DNA of 64,000 nucleotides from Microdochium bolleyi (GCA_001566295.1 KQ964259.1:620001-684000), one strand, 5' to 3'; counted from the stretch's first letter, positions 31,152 through 42,708 are shown. Made by a program: numbers and translations. The notes: generated from the letters alone by a model not told the origin.

Positions 31152-31757
31152 TTAGAGGACGATGGCACCGACAACGGCAGCGCCGGCGGCCAGGGCAGCA
31201 GCGATGACACCGCCCTGCTGGGAGACGGCGCCAGCAGTAGGCTGGGCGACGCCGCCAGTGGTGGAGCCAGTGCCAGTCGGGGTGCTGGGCTTGGAGGTGG
31301 TAGGCTTGGGGGTGGGAGCGCCAGTGGGGGCGGCACCGCCAGACGAGGCACCGCCAGTAGGGTAAGGGGCGGCGCTGCTGCTGCCGGGGACGGGGGCGCC
31401 GGTGGCAGTGCAGATGGGGACAGAGGCGGCGTAGGAGGCGAGCTCGGTGCACTGGCCGAGGGCGGAGAGCAGGACCGCCGAGTTGGCAGAGTACCAAGAG
31501 AGAACGGAGCCGGTGTAGGCGGCGTACTCGGAGCTGGCAGCGCCGGTGAAGGACGGGGTGGCGCAGGCGTCAGTGGGCAGAGCGGTGACGAGAGCGGCGG
31601 GAGGAGTGGGCAGCTGGTTGTAGAGCGGCAGGACCTGGGCGATGGCCGACTGGCACTCGGGGCCGAAGTTGCCGGGGATCTGGCGGGCGCGGAGGTCGGG
31701 GATGGTGGCCGAGACGGCGGTGGCCAGGGTGGCAGCGAGGATGGCCTTGTTGAACAT
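31152..31757 (-). CDS. Secreted GPI-anchored, Ser/Thr/Pro-rich cell-wall protein
   Basis: Intron-less, 201 aa. A signal peptide (MFNKAILAATLATAVSA) is followed by a compact domain with four cysteines (35, 65, 103, 116), then a Ser/Thr/Pro/Gly-rich O-glycosylation stalk (about 118-180) and a C-terminal hydrophobic tail (GGVIAAALAAGAAVVGAIVL) after small residues, as expected for a GPI signal. It is probably at the plasma membrane or cell wall. Four cysteines are too few for the eight-Cys CFEM domain. It resembles the infection-structure/cell-wall proteins of filamentous ascomycetes in general design; precise function unknown. The 5' flank is rich in CCA/CT, common for highly expressed fungal genes. 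Confidence 0.82.
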   Translation of the reverse strand: MFNKAILAATLATAVSATIPDLRARQIPGNFGPECQSAIAQVLPLYNQLPTPPAALVTALPTDACATPSFTGAASSEYAAYTGSVLSWYSANSAVLLSALGQCTELASYAASVPICTATGAPVPGSSSAAPYPTGGASSGGAAPTGAPTPKPTTSKPSTPTGTGSTTGGVAQPTAGAVSQQGGVIAAALAAGAAVVGAIVL

Positions 31758-34700
31758 GATGGCGGCTGTTGTTTGGGTGGTGGTGATGGTGGTGGTGGTG
31801 GTGGTTGATGGTTATTAGAAGCGAGTGTGCAGTTGTGCAAAAGCGAAGGATCCGAGATGTGGAATATTACAGTGGGCTGGAGGAGAGAGGAAGGAGGAGG
31901 TAGCAGGAGGGAGAAGGAGGCGCGAGACACAGTCTATTTATTCGTGAGCGCCGGGTGACGGAGGATCTGGCGAGGCAGCCGCGACCAGAGCTGGCCAGGC
32001 CGCCAGGCACTCATTGGTGCCAGGTTGCTGGGGCGTGGCGCAAGGGGCCGAGCGATCAGCCATGGGCTTGCCACCGCTCACGCACGCACCCGCAGGGGCT
32101 GAGCGTTCCTGGATGCATCCTGTCATCACACCCTCTCGACGCTCCAGCTCTCAGCCCTCCTTCGCCTCCACCGGGCGTGCAGCCATCGCCCATCCAGCCT
32201 AGCCCCGGTGCGTGCGCCCCTGAGCCCGTCGCACCAATCTGCCTCCGGCTCCAAGCTCCAAGCTCCAAGCTCCAAGCTCCAAGCTCTCGACCACTTGGGC
32301 ACAAGCTTGGGGGGTTCCCCTGCTGTCACCTTCATCAGCCAGATGCCTCTCCGCACCAACGCGTTGCCTCGAGGGCGTCCCTCGGAGGAGAGGCAATCAT
32401 GCCCGTCCTGCCATAGACTACCCAAGAACTCCCAACAGATATCTCCAGGGACAGCGGTTGTGCCATGCCATGAGTCGCATTCCAGCGGCACCCGCCGGTG
32501 CCGAGCCTCGGAATCGCCATCGCCTTCGCTGAATCATGCACCCAGCGCCGAGCTCGATAGCTGCTCGTCATAGCTACCAGGGCTGCCCATGTCAGGCTCC
32601 AGTCGCACCTTGGCAGCGTTCAAGTCTAAAGCTAAGGTTGTCTGAACCTTCCTGGGACTTGGAGCTCACCCGGCTAACCAACTCTAAACCACGTCTCCGG
32701 TAATGACTCTGCCAGTTTTGACTTTTTCAGCCATCGTCGTGCCCATTTCCAGTGCGCCATGGAGAGTTTCCAAGGTTCCCACGCCCAAGAGTCCCCGGAC
32801 ATGCCCGAGCCTTGAGCTGTGCCCAGATCCATGATGGATGTGAGGACACTGGCTCTAGACCGTCAGCCAGCGACGTCAAACACTCCTTGGTAGACGACAG
32901 CGCCAGAACGAGAACGAACCCCCCTGCGCGGCACTGGCCTGCTCCACACCAGCAGTGCCAGGCCTTGTTGGGAATCCCCCGCCTTGGCACGCTCTTCCCT
33001 GCCGGATTGGTCGTGCCCCCTTGCCGTCAATCCTCCTCGTTGCCGCCCAGCCTGGCAAATCGGGTCGCCGCTTCTGTTCTCGTTCGCCGTGGGCTGTGAC
33101 GGGATGGTGCTCGATCATCGTTGCGGGGGTTACCTTCGCCATCCGCGGCTTTCCTGCGCAGCCATTCGAAGACTCAAGGTTTGTGTCCCAGCATCTTCCA
33201 AGTCACCTTCCCCTGAGGTGTAATTTCCCGAGCAAGGATGGGCAGACCGTTAATCGAGCAAGCACCGGTCCAGAGTACTTTTGCGTCCTTCTGCGTACAC
33301 TAATCCGCAATCGGCTCCAGAACCTAGAACACTCGCCGACCCTGATGGCCCGTCAACCCTCCACGTAGAACGCTCTGTGCTCCATGCTGGCAAGTTGCTC
33401 CAGCACGGAGCACGGAGCACATCCTGGGCTGCGTGTGGTGGTGTCCCTCTCAAATCACAGGCCCAGGACGTGGGGAACAGCTCCGGTCAGCACGGTCGTC
33501 GCCTGTGGAGACTAATCAGCAAACCAGCCTGCAGGTCTGCGGATCTGGCTTCGCAGGGCTGAGCATTGCATGGCGGTCGTTTTGGTTGCAAATAAGTCGA
33601 GGCTAACCCACATGAATAAACCCATACCTTTGACAGGCCACGACTGCAGGCCATCTAGCTATTTACAGCTGCCTTTAGAGAGTGTTGTTTGCCAGTTCAT
33701 CCAGGTGCTCTGAGTCAAGTCTGCACTTCCCGCGACTGGTGCGAAGAGGTCCACCGCGGCTGGGATGGCTTTTTTCAGCCTCGGAGAGTGGGCTGTGAGC
33801 GTGCAGAAGGACGGGGTGCCATGGTGGTGGCTGTCAGAACTTACGTGGCCCCTCATAGCTTAGTGAGTCCAGGCTCATGAGGCTGTGTCAGACATGCAGC
33901 TTATGCCAGGAGCATATGCACCGCGGATCTATTCCTGGAGAGTCGACACCGACTGTGGCCGCGGGTTTGCAGCCCAAGGACGGAGTCCTACTTCACTGGC
34001 CTACTCGACGATGACAGTGGTCTGGAGGCCTTCCAGATAAGCGGAAGGGTGATGGGCGTCAGCCTTGCGCCAGTCTTGGTCCCAGAATCACGGCAGCACC
34101 TGCGACCAAGCAGCATGTGGTACATCCCCGTTGGCCGGCGATTACGAGCACGGCGTGATGAGACCATAGGATGGGGCAGGAGTGCGAGGTCGGCCGAGTC
34201 ACCACCTGTTCCGCTTCGCGCTCAATCATTGCGTCGAGCTAGGTGGCGATCGTCATCAGGGTCTGTCCGCCTGACGGATAATCAAGATGCCTCGCAATCC
34301 CAGACACACACAGTCCGCACACTTTGAGCTTCCTTGAGGAGGCCCTGGTATCTACGGGGCGGGCCCATCGCTGTCACCGATGAACTGGACGATTAGCGAC
34401 GTGGACGGAAGAGGAATCGCTCGCCGTTAGCATCTGCGCGGAACCCGAGCCTGGCTGAAGCTAGCAGAGCTTAGCCAGAGCTTGGATTCGTCCCCTTACA
34501 TATCCGTTCCGGTGATCATGTGCACGACGAGACGACCCAAGGCAGGGCGGTCTTAAGGCACGGCGGTCCCAAGGCACGGAGGCACATAGAGCGAGTTGTC
34601 AGGTTGTCCGCCCAGGATGAATGTAGTACTTCTCTTGCCACAACTCGGCATTTGAGACTTGCCTTTTTTCCGTCGCCATGTACTCCGTGGTGACTGGGCA

Positions 34701-35971
34701 TGCCGCGTCTGCAGCTGTCTCACCCTCTCGCGCCAAGCCGGGGCGGCTTTGTTCAATACTCCGTACAGGTCTCACTTGAGCAGCGCGAGATGGCGAGTTT
34801 CAGACTGCCCTTCGCCACCGTCGGGCATTCCCGTGCGCCGCTCCAGACATTTGGTTTCAGAGAGAATCCTGCTCGAGTGTTGCGGGCTTGTTCGTGATCA
34901 ATCGACGTGCCCAGAGACAGAACCCAGGGTTTTTTTGGCTGTGGGGAAGCGGCAGGCTCTTTTGACGTCTCGCAAGCCCTATCCACGTTGCAGTTGTCTT
35001 GGCTTCCTGGCTGAGTTGGGTACGTGTTTTGTCTGATAGTCATGTCAAGTGGAGTTTGTTCGGTAGTCTTGCTCCGAGGACTCGATTTTCCCGGCTCTCC
35101 TCGACTACACGCACAGAGCTTCCCCGCCGCCTCTTCGCGGTATCCTTTCGGGACTCATTCGTCCGGCTTCACGACATGGCGGGCACCCAGTGGCCTACTG
35201 CGGCGGTGAGGGCTCACCACCAGCAAGTTTTCTTCGCACGTGAGAACATGGAACGTCGTGTCTTCTACCGGGTTCAAAGTCAGGGTCCGAGCAAAGGTGA
35301 GGATCGGAGTCAACGTGGGGAAGAGATCGTGGACATACTACGACGAGCACCTCGGATTCGCAGCTCGGAGCCATTACCACATGGACTACAGCCACGATTG
35401 TCTGCCCCGCGCTACGGGCGTCCGTGATGAACATCAATTTCAGCAACTGCCTCGTGAAGCTGCCTGTACCGGAGCATCTTGACCCGTCCGCGTATGACGA
35501 CGGTCATCTCGACTGCTGCCGTCCAGACACATCTGTGTGTAGAAACGGGGATTAGCCAGGACGAGGAGTGGTTCTTTGTTGATTGTATTCCGCGGAAGAT
35601 GATCTCGCGGATCCAGTACTGCTAAACCCATCGGGACAACTATGTCTATCAAGCTGGATGACTGTGCTTCGCCGGTTGATGACACAATTACATGTATGCT
35701 TTAGAAGGTTTCATTCGTGGCACGGGAGACACTCGTAAGTAATGGATCGAGCTTGCGTGTGATGAACGTAACGAGGAGAAGAAACTGGTATCAAGTACCA
35801 AGGCGTAGTCTTGTTACATTCTATTCCTACCACATCCTTTTTCGAAGCCTCAAGATTCCAGGCAGCCGGAAGCTCAGAGGCTCAACTCTTTGCACCAGTC
35901 GCTATTGAAAGTTAGCACCATCCACAGTCCCAGCTTGAGCATAGATGAGTTCCCGAACGCCCTCCACCTCC
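31758..35971. other. 4.2-kb gene-free interval
   Basis: The largest gap in the window. It contains the promoter of the GPI-protein gene (CCA-rich 5' flank), a 7-bp minisatellite (32248-32286) and many short open frames on both strands, none with a domain or a convincing spliced model. Base composition is not AT-rich, so it does not look like RIP-mutated transposon remains. Nothing else could be supported. Confidence 0.45.
32248..32286. repeat. 7-bp minisatellite GCTCCAA, five copies
   Basis: Five perfect head-to-tail copies (32248-32282) plus a four-base partial copy, seen directly. The sequence contains the overlapping hexamer AGCTCC and reads AAGCTTGG again nearby, without extending the array. 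Confidence 0.9.
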
Positions 35972-37117
35972 TCACGCCGCAGGCTTCCGGGCCGTCGCAA
36001 TCAGCATCCTCCACTCCAGCTCCCACGCCTTCCCCCCGTGCTTCTCATCCAGATGCCTGGCGACGTGACCCATGAGGTCGAACCCCTCCTCGAACGCCTT
36101 CCGCCTCGACTCCTCACTCCAGTGCGTCCCCGCGACCATGCGGATCATCATGCCGAACCGCTCCACGGCGTCGGCCCCGCTGAGGCACGGGCTGCGGTGC
36201 TCGGCCACGCGCACGCGGACGTCCTCGAATCCGTGCGCGCGCAGCGCCTGCTCGGCGCCGGCGGTCTCGGCCCACTCGGCCCGTCCGTTGGCCGTCATCG
36301 ACAGCGGCTCCGGCAAGGGCTCGGTCGGGAAGGGCAGGGCGGAGAAGGCGCTGCGGAGGTCGGCGGACCAGCCGATCGTCGAGGAGTGCATTGTCGTGAG
36401 GCCGAAGACGCCGCCGGGCTTCAGGAAGGCCTTGGTGGCTGTAGAAACAGAGAGGGAGGAATGGAGTGTTAGCACATGTGCCACTCAGGATTTTGCAGGA
36501 TCGAGCTGAACGACGTACCTCTCAGCACCGCGTCGGGGTCCGGGATGACGTGCATGCCAAAGTTGACGGTGCAGTGCGAGAAGGAATTGTCGGGGAGGCC
36601 TGGATTCTACATGAGAACATCAGTTCGTTAGTCTTCGGTGTTGAGATCCGGAACAAATGATGGGTCGCAGAGCTCGCATCCGCTTCAGGAGACAAAACGA
36701 CAGAACTCATGACGCCGATTGGAAACTCACCTGCGCATCCAGCACGGCAGCCTCGACACCGACCCAGTGCTCCGCCTCGGCTCGCTGCTTGAGTATGTCG
36801 ACAAAGTTGCCGTTGATGTCCGCACACAGGATCCGGCTCCGCGAGAGAAGCTCCCGCGGCAGATCCTCCTGGAGAACACCGGCTATCAGGCCCGGCCCGC
36901 AGGCGTTGTCGAGGAGCGCGAACGGCTCGTCTATCGGGGCTGATGTCGTATGTTCGCTGTCCTCAGGCGATGGGACGAGTCCCATCTGTGCGAGGAGCGC
37001 CCGGCCGGGGGTCTTCATGATGGCCTCGCCAGATGCGATCATCTTGACTGCCGCGTCGTCGAGAACGCCGCGGACGGTGGCGTACTGGGCCTGGAGGGCC
37101 TCATTTTGGTTGGCCAT
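35972..37117 (-). CDS. Class I SAM-dependent methyltransferase
   Basis: Exons (minus) 37117-36731, 36606-36519, 36438-35972; 942 nt, 313 aa. Phases close exactly, with the 88-nt middle exon reading NPGLPDNSFSHCTVNFGMHVIPDPD. Motif I is FALLDNACGPGLIAGVL (residues about 67-83), a variant of the usual D/ExGxGxG; motif II is ILCADIN; post-motif VFGLTTMHSS follows FLKPGGVFG. This is the UbiE/small-molecule methyltransferase pattern. The C-terminal half (EWAETAGAEQALRAHGFEDVRV, then a helical cap) is usual for fungal members. Substrate unknown; not in an obvious secondary-metabolite cluster. Probably cytosolic. Confidence 0.87.
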
Positions 37118-38096
37118 GGTGGCGCGGTGGTTTGTGTCGATGCCGGGGGTTTCACACGGAATATCGGACAATGGATGAGGTCGAGCGGGATGATGCTTGG
37201 AGCGTTCTGCGGATTGACTCGGTGCGCTAAGGTGCTTCTTCTCCTCGGGACGTGGTCACCATTTATATCGCCTGCCCTGAGGCATCATGCATCGCGTCGA
37301 GAGGCTTTCCGTTGTTGCCAGAGTGCCCTTCAAGGTCCTTGATGGTCGTGCTCGATAGTCCCCGGAAAGTCTCCGCCCCGTGCAAGTGGCCGCCACCTCG
37401 GAGACAAAAGGGAAACCAGCTCATCCATGCCTGAGCCCTCGCCAGCGTGTTCCCTGCACGCACTGCATGAGATCCAGCCATGCTGCAACAATTTTATGAC
37501 AAAATCAAACGTGAATAGTCTGACATTGGGACATTGGCAAGGCACTCTGGGGATGTTGCACGCTGCAAGTGATGAATCACCCTCGAGTTGGGATTGGTGG
37601 AGACTTGTCCCCTCTTTCCGTTTCGGGCATCCATAGTGTCCACGGCTTTTCCTTGTGGCCAGTACGTACGGACACAGAAGCGGTTCGACTTCGATGTCGA
37701 CTCAGGAGGTTCGAAGCCGATGAGATGTATCACTGGTCGAAATTGCACCAAGGCCTCAAAATTCGGGATTGCCACTGTTCATTTCCAGCGTACGGAGAGA
37801 AAAACAAAACCATAGAGACCAAAAGACTACCAGTGTGCCTCATCATGGAAGTCCAGTTCCAGAAGGCTCGCAACCTCCTTGGTCTTGCTGTCCTGTCTAC
37901 TGGGGTCCTAATCGAAAACGCATGTTGGATATACTCAGGGGTATCAACGAGAAACCAACCAAAAATGAAAGAAATGACCAAGCCACGGCAACAATGCCCA
38001 TGGAAGATGGAAACCTAACAGCACCGTGCTACGTGAATGGAGATCACCACTGCCCACGCTCCTACCGTCCTCGTTCGACCTGTGGCGTACGTATAT
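37118..38096. other. Intergenic, methyltransferase promoter / coiled-coil 3' end
   Basis: 980 bp between two minus-strand genes. A 149-codon plus-strand frame (37569-38018) lacks domains and start context, so I do not call it. Confidence 0.45.
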
Positions 38097-39512
38097 TCAA
38101 ATTTCCTGCTCCAGTTCTTCGGCGCTGCTGACAGCCGGCTGCTGATACCGCGCGTGTGCGCGAGGGGCCAAGTTGGCGCTGGGGTAAGGGGTGGGTGCGC
38201 GAGGTGGTATGGTGGCGGCAAAGGCGCGCTCGATGGTCGCGACACTGGCCGCCGAGCCCCCCGACAAGCTGGGGCAGGCGGCCGGGTCGTCGTCGGAGCC
38301 GTACGCGGCGACGGAGGCAGGGCCCTCGACGCCGACGAAGGAGTCGCTGTGGTCGCTGTGGTCGCTGGCGGTGCTGGTGCTGGCATACGGCGCCCCATCG
38401 GCTTCATGTGCGTGCAGAGGTGGAAGAGTGAGGTCCAAGTCTTCGCCGACGGGGGTGTCGAGGTTACCGGACTCGATGGTCGGGGTTAAGCCATAGGGCA
38501 AGGTGCCTGGGTAGGCGTTGCGCCAGTGGGATTCCGGATTTCCGGCATACACGGCCTCCGCGAAGCCCGGGAGCGCGGCCATGGAACTGGACAATCCAAA
38601 GATGCCATGAGACTGCGGGCCAGTTCCCACATAGAACTGATCTGGCTGATCCCAAGAGCTGGGAGCCGTCCAGGAATATGGATCGACAGCTGCGGCAGGC
38701 AGGATGCCAAGGTTCTGCTCGCGGAGGGCAAGCTGATGCTCGCGGTCATCCAGCTGACGCTCTCGGTCGTCCAGATGCACCACACGCTCGTTCAGCACCA
38801 GCTCCATATTGTCTAGCTGGTCCGCCTGGTCTGACAGATCATGGAGCTCGTGCTCCATGGCTTGAACGCGTGCCAGGCTCCGGGCCTCGTGGTTGAGGAG
38901 CGCGGTCCGCATTGCTTCCTGTTCGAGTTGGACGGCATCGAGCTCGGCCCTGAGCTCGCGGGCCTCCCGGAGCTGATCACTTGCCTGAAGACGGTCCCGG
39001 TGTGCGTCCTCTCTCTCCTGGATTGCGGCGGTACGTAGGCGGCGTAGGCTTCGGAGGCCGCTGAGCACGACATCTTGCTGAGCAGCGATTTCATCGGCCC
39101 GGGCATTGAGTTCTGCTGCTCTTTCATTGAGGACCTGGGCGCGACCGACGTGGTCAGCTGTGACTGATGAAGCGACGGAGGCCGCCCCGTCACGATCGAC
39201 AGGAGCATCGGCCTCGGCAGGAGCATCAGTCTCGGCAGGAGCATTGTCCTCGGCGCCTGTAGCAAAGTGCAAACCACCAAAAATCATCTGTAGCGGTGAC
39301 TGGCCGAAGATAACGACAATAGTACCACCGCTTGTAATGACACTCCGGGCCTCACGGAGGCTTTCCGAGCTGAAGACGGTACGTCTCCACAAAGTATCAC
39401 CCATGGCGTCCACCAGGCATGGCAACCCGTGGGCACCGCGGCTTGTGCAATGGTCGGGCGTCTGGCACAGACTGGCAGGATCGAAAGGGGCAGCAGTTGT
39501 GTCGGGCGGCAT
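38097..39512 (-). CDS. Predicted coiled-coil protein of unknown function
   Basis: Open frame of 471 codons from the ATG at 39512. Residues about 120-270 form a long heptad-like coiled coil with repeated Leu, Glu, Arg and Asp (LNERAAELNARADEIAAQQ, LREARELRAELDAVQLEQ, LDDRERQLDDREHQLALRE). Before it lies a DAPAE-type repeat; after it an aromatic/Gly segment and an acidic, Ser/His-rich tail (SDHSDHSD, GSDDDPAACPS). No signal peptide or known domain. A GT-AG pair at 39355/39257 would remove exactly 99 nt in frame and join SLR to AEDN, so a spliced 438-aa form is possible. Could be lineage-specific; expression unproven. Confidence 0.6.
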   Translation of the reverse strand: MPPDTTAAPFDPASLCQTPDHCTSRGAHGLPCLVDAMGDTLWRRTVFSSESLREARSVITSGGTIVVIFGQSPLQMIFGGLHFATGAEDNAPAETDAPAEADAPVDRDGAASVASSVTADHVGRAQVLNERAAELNARADEIAAQQDVVLSGLRSLRRLRTAAIQEREDAHRDRLQASDQLREARELRAELDAVQLEQEAMRTALLNHEARSLARVQAMEHELHDLSDQADQLDNMELVLNERVVHLDDRERQLDDREHQLALREQNLGILPAAAVDPYSWTAPSSWDQPDQFYVGTGPQSHGIFGLSSSMAALPGFAEAVYAGNPESHWRNAYPGTLPYGLTPTIESGNLDTPVGEDLDLTLPPLHAHEADGAPYASTSTASDHSDHSDSFVGVEGPASVAAYGSDDDPAACPSLSGGSAASVATIERAFAATIPPRAPTPYPSANLAPRAHARYQQPAVSSAEELEQEI

Positions 39513-41109
39513 CGTGTCTGCAAGTGGATGTTTGTTCCTACGAACGTGCGCCGTTTCGCGATGTAGTGGAAGTGGCCCCAAAGCTCTGCAATCGGGCCAA
39601 CCGGCTGGAGATGGGATGTTGTGACGATGAAGAGACTGGCTGGGGATGGAAGCGGTATACTCTCCTGGACCAGGTGTAGCGGCCGCTCCGGGCGTGTCTC
39701 TACGGTACTGTAGAGCGTGTGGGATTAGCGGAGTTACGATGGATGATGGACTGAGCTCGAAGTGCTCCAGAGACTCTTGGGTAAAAGTGTGTTGGATAGG
39801 GCAGCAGAAGCAGGAAAGACTGGAAGGAAGACGGAGTTATAAACGATACGAGTCTAGCTACGATGGCGTGTGTTTCTGCAGATTGAGAGCGAGGCGGGAC
39901 CAGCGCGTGGAGGAATGAGGGACCGCCTGAAATTGTCAGAACAAAGTACAACGGACCTTTCCTTGCCTTCGAAACAGGAGGGACGGCCACTCTGCAAGTG
40001 CGACACAGGCAGGCAAGCAGACAGGCCCTGCGGAGGTAGGGCCGCGATATCAGACCTCCGGACGAACAAGATTGAGGCTAACACGGTAGCTTGCATGAAA
40101 TGCCATGTAGTGCCGCTGCAGACGATCTGAACCCCAGCTGTCCGTTACAATACCAGAACCGAAAGAAGACTGGGCCTCTCCAGCGGACTGGCCCGGGGCG
40201 GAAGCAATGTGGGAGCCCTGCACATTGCATCGTCTGGGTTGTGGTCATCGAGGCACCTCAGAGACACTCACTCCGCAAGGCACAAGCGAGACAGAAGTTT
40301 TGAGGGTCATGTTCCCTTTCTAGGAGACATGGACCAAAATGACGACCAAAGGGGAAAGAAGCACGCATCCTCCCAGTCCACCGACGACGCAGAATCCCAA
40401 GACAGACAGACCCCCGCCGGCGCCAGCTGGCGTCGTCGAAGGGCCCAGTAGCAACATAGCCTCTCTGCAAACTCGGTCTCTACGCGAGTATGCTGGAGCG
40501 TAGAAGCAAAGCACAGACGCCACGGATCCAGGCCCTTGATTCTCATGGGAAACCCCCCGCTCTCTATGTGCCTCTGTGGGACGCTATGTCACGCCGCTGG
40601 AGGAGAACCTTCTGAGGTTCCGAGCAAGCCCAAATCCGAGCGAGTTCCGGCGCGACAAACGTCATTGCGTTGAAACCCACTTGGCTCTGCCAGCCTACCT
40701 TGATACTTTATCCATGCACTGCTCTCGCGGGAAACTAACAATCATTGACTTCCCGTGGCCTTAACATAGCTGGTTGTGTCACAAGCTAAGGGGGTCGAAG
40801 CCTACGCTTGTGGACCTGCCAGCCATCCAGAACCGCTGCGGGGACGGCACAGGCAGCCCACGGGCGAGCATATTCCGGCTCATTATCCTCTGTTGCACTG
40901 CTCAGCACCTGGCTGCATTCCAGCCTTTACTCAGATGCATGTCCTTTGGTTCTCTTTTTGTGTGTGTGCCCTCGCCGTCTAAAGATCTATGCCGAACCTT
41001 TCAGAACCCCGTTCCGCATAATACAGACAAAAGAAGGAGAGAACAGTGTAATAGTAATATCGTCAAAGGCCAAAAGCCCCAAAATTTTGACACCTCCGCT
41101 TCAGGAAGC
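39513..41109. other. 1.6-kb gene-free interval
   Basis: Between two minus-strand genes: promoter of the coiled-coil gene and 3' flank of DHODH. Only short domain-less frames; no RNA gene recognised. Confidence 0.45.
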
Positions 41110-42708
41110 TCACTTCTTCTCCTTCGCGCCACCGCTCATCTCCTCCTTCATCTCGCTCTTGATCCTCGTCACGGTGCCGGAGCCGCTGTAGACGAGCGAC
41201 GTGTAGATCATGGCCACGCTGGCGCCCGCGTTGAGGATCTTGAGCGCCTGCTCGCCGTTCGTGATGCCGCCAGTCGCAAAGATGACCTTGGGGCTCTGCG
41301 TCTGCTTGCCCAGCGGCGTCGACGGGCCGTTCTTGTCCTTGTGCGTCGGCGCGGCGTCCTCGACCATGCCTGTCACTGACCCCTCGATGCCCGGGAGGCT
41401 CGAGTCCACGGCCTCCTTGTCGACCGTCTCCTTCTGCCGGACCTCGCGTGAGTAGTTATCGAGCATCTTTCGGTACCGGCCGACCAGGTTCAGCGTGCGG
41501 TCGAACATCATGGGGCCCGAGTACCCGCCGACCTCGGTCATGGTCTTGGCGTCCTTGCTGTCGAGCTTGACGCCCGGCGGGATCACGCCGAGCCTATCCC
41601 GCGTGGTGTTGCCGACAATCACGCCATCGACGCCGCTGGTGAAGACGGCCTGCACGATGCCCTGCATTTGCGACTCATCGTCCTCGTCGGGCGAGACCTT
41701 AACCATGACTTTGGGCTTGGTCTTGCGGTCCGCACGGCGCGCCTCATCGACGACAGCCTTGAGGATCTTACTGAGCGGCTCGACGGCCTGTAGGTCGCGC
41801 AGGCCGGGCGTGTTGGGGCTGCTGACATTGACGACGAGCACGTCGGCGTACCGGGCGAGGCGCTCGACGCAGTAGACGTAGTCGCGCGAGACCTCCTCGA
41901 CGTTGCCGCCGTCCGTATCCTTGTTCTTGGCGATCTGGACGCACAGCATGCGGCCGGGAAGCAGGCTGCCGGGCGGCACGTTGGCCTCGCCGTTGAGCAC
42001 GCTCTCCTCGTCGAGCCCGACACTCTTGGCGTAGAGGCGCACGCGCTCGCGCAGCTTCATGGCCATGTGGTCGGCGCCGTGCGAGTTGAGGCCGTAGCGG
42101 TTGATGAGGCCGTCGAGCCCCGGGACGCGGAACATGCGCGGCTTGGGGTTGCCGGGCTGGGCGAGTGGTGTGCAGCCGCCAACCTCGACGATGCCCGCGC
42201 CGAGGGCGAAGAGGGCGTCGGGGATCTCGGCGTGCTTGTCGAGGCCCGCGGAGATGCCGATGGGGTTGCGCAGGTCCTCGCCGAAGACGGAGACGGAGAG
42301 GGCCGGGCCGTCGGCGGAGCGAGAGCGCTCGCGGGGGTTGAGGCCGAGTTCGTAGAGCGTGCCGAGGGCGGAGACAGCTATGTTGTGGCCATCTTCGGCA
42401 TCGGGGACAACGAGGCGCAGGACAGGTGGGACGACGTATCGGTGGATGAAGGATCTCGTGTCGGTGGCGTAGAGGTAGATTGCGTAGCTAGAGAGTGCGA
42501 TGGACGTCGACCAGAGGGCGATCTTGAGGTTCGAGAGAGGAGCAGACTCGGTGCTCAAAGACGAGGCGTGGCGACGAGGCGTGCGAGGTAGCAGCTGCAG
42601 GTTGTGGCGGTAGACGGGACGGCTGTGGGCGAAGAGGGTAGCCCGTGGTCTTGCGGTCGCTGTCGCCGTGGCGGCGAGGCGCCCAGCAAGACGTGCGCTG
42701 GAGGCCAT
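41110..42708 (-). CDS. Dihydroorotate dehydrogenase, class 2, mitochondrial
   Basis: Intron-less, 532 aa from the ATG at 42708; the frame is open further upstream but contains no ATG. It oxidises dihydroorotate to orotate with ubiquinone at the mitochondrial inner membrane, the fourth step of pyrimidine synthesis. An Arg/Ala-rich presequence (about 1-50), then an inner-membrane anchor (IALWSTSIALSSYAIYLYAT), then the FMN barrel: GISAGLDKHAE, GFVEVG-like GIVEVGGCTPLAQPGNPKPR, NRYGLNSHG, NVSSPNTPGLRDLQ with the class 2 catalytic Ser, MVKVSPDE and FATGGITNG. A roughly 60-residue hydrophilic insert (RQKETVDKEAV...PLGKQ) precedes the last FMN strand, as known from other filamentous fungi. It corresponds to the URA9/pyrE-type enzyme. 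Confidence 0.96.
   Translation of the reverse strand: MASSARLAGRLAATATATARPRATLFAHSRPVYRHNLQLLPRTPRRHASSLSTESAPLSNLKIALWSTSIALSSYAIYLYATDTRSFIHRYVVPPVLRLVVPDAEDGHNIAVSALGTLYELGLNPRERSRSADGPALSVSVFGEDLRNPIGISAGLDKHAEIPDALFALGAGIVEVGGCTPLAQPGNPKPRMFRVPGLDGLINRYGLNSHGADHMAMKLRERVRLYAKSVGLDEESVLNGEANVPPGSLLPGRMLCVQIAKNKDTDGGNVEEVSRDYVYCVERLARYADVLVVNVSSPNTPGLRDLQAVEPLSKILKAVVDEARRADRKTKPKVMVKVSPDEDDESQMQGIVQAVFTSGVDGVIVGNTTRDRLGVIPPGVKLDSKDAKTMTEVGGYSGPMMFDRTLNLVGRYRKMLDNYSREVRQKETVDKEAVDSSLPGIEGSVTGMVEDAAPTHKDKNGPSTPLGKQTQSPKVIFATGGITNGEQALKILNAGASVAMIYTSLVYSGSGTVTRIKSEMKEEMSGGAKEKK

Noticed and set aside
31152..31757. CFEM effector assignment for the GPI protein
   Set aside because: It has four cysteines rather than the eight of CFEM, with different spacing.
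30980..31930. 316-codon Pro/Ser-rich minus-strand frame over the GPI-protein gene
   Set aside because: Almost only Pro, Ser, Leu and Ala, an off-frame reading of the repetitive stalk and CCA-rich 5' flank.
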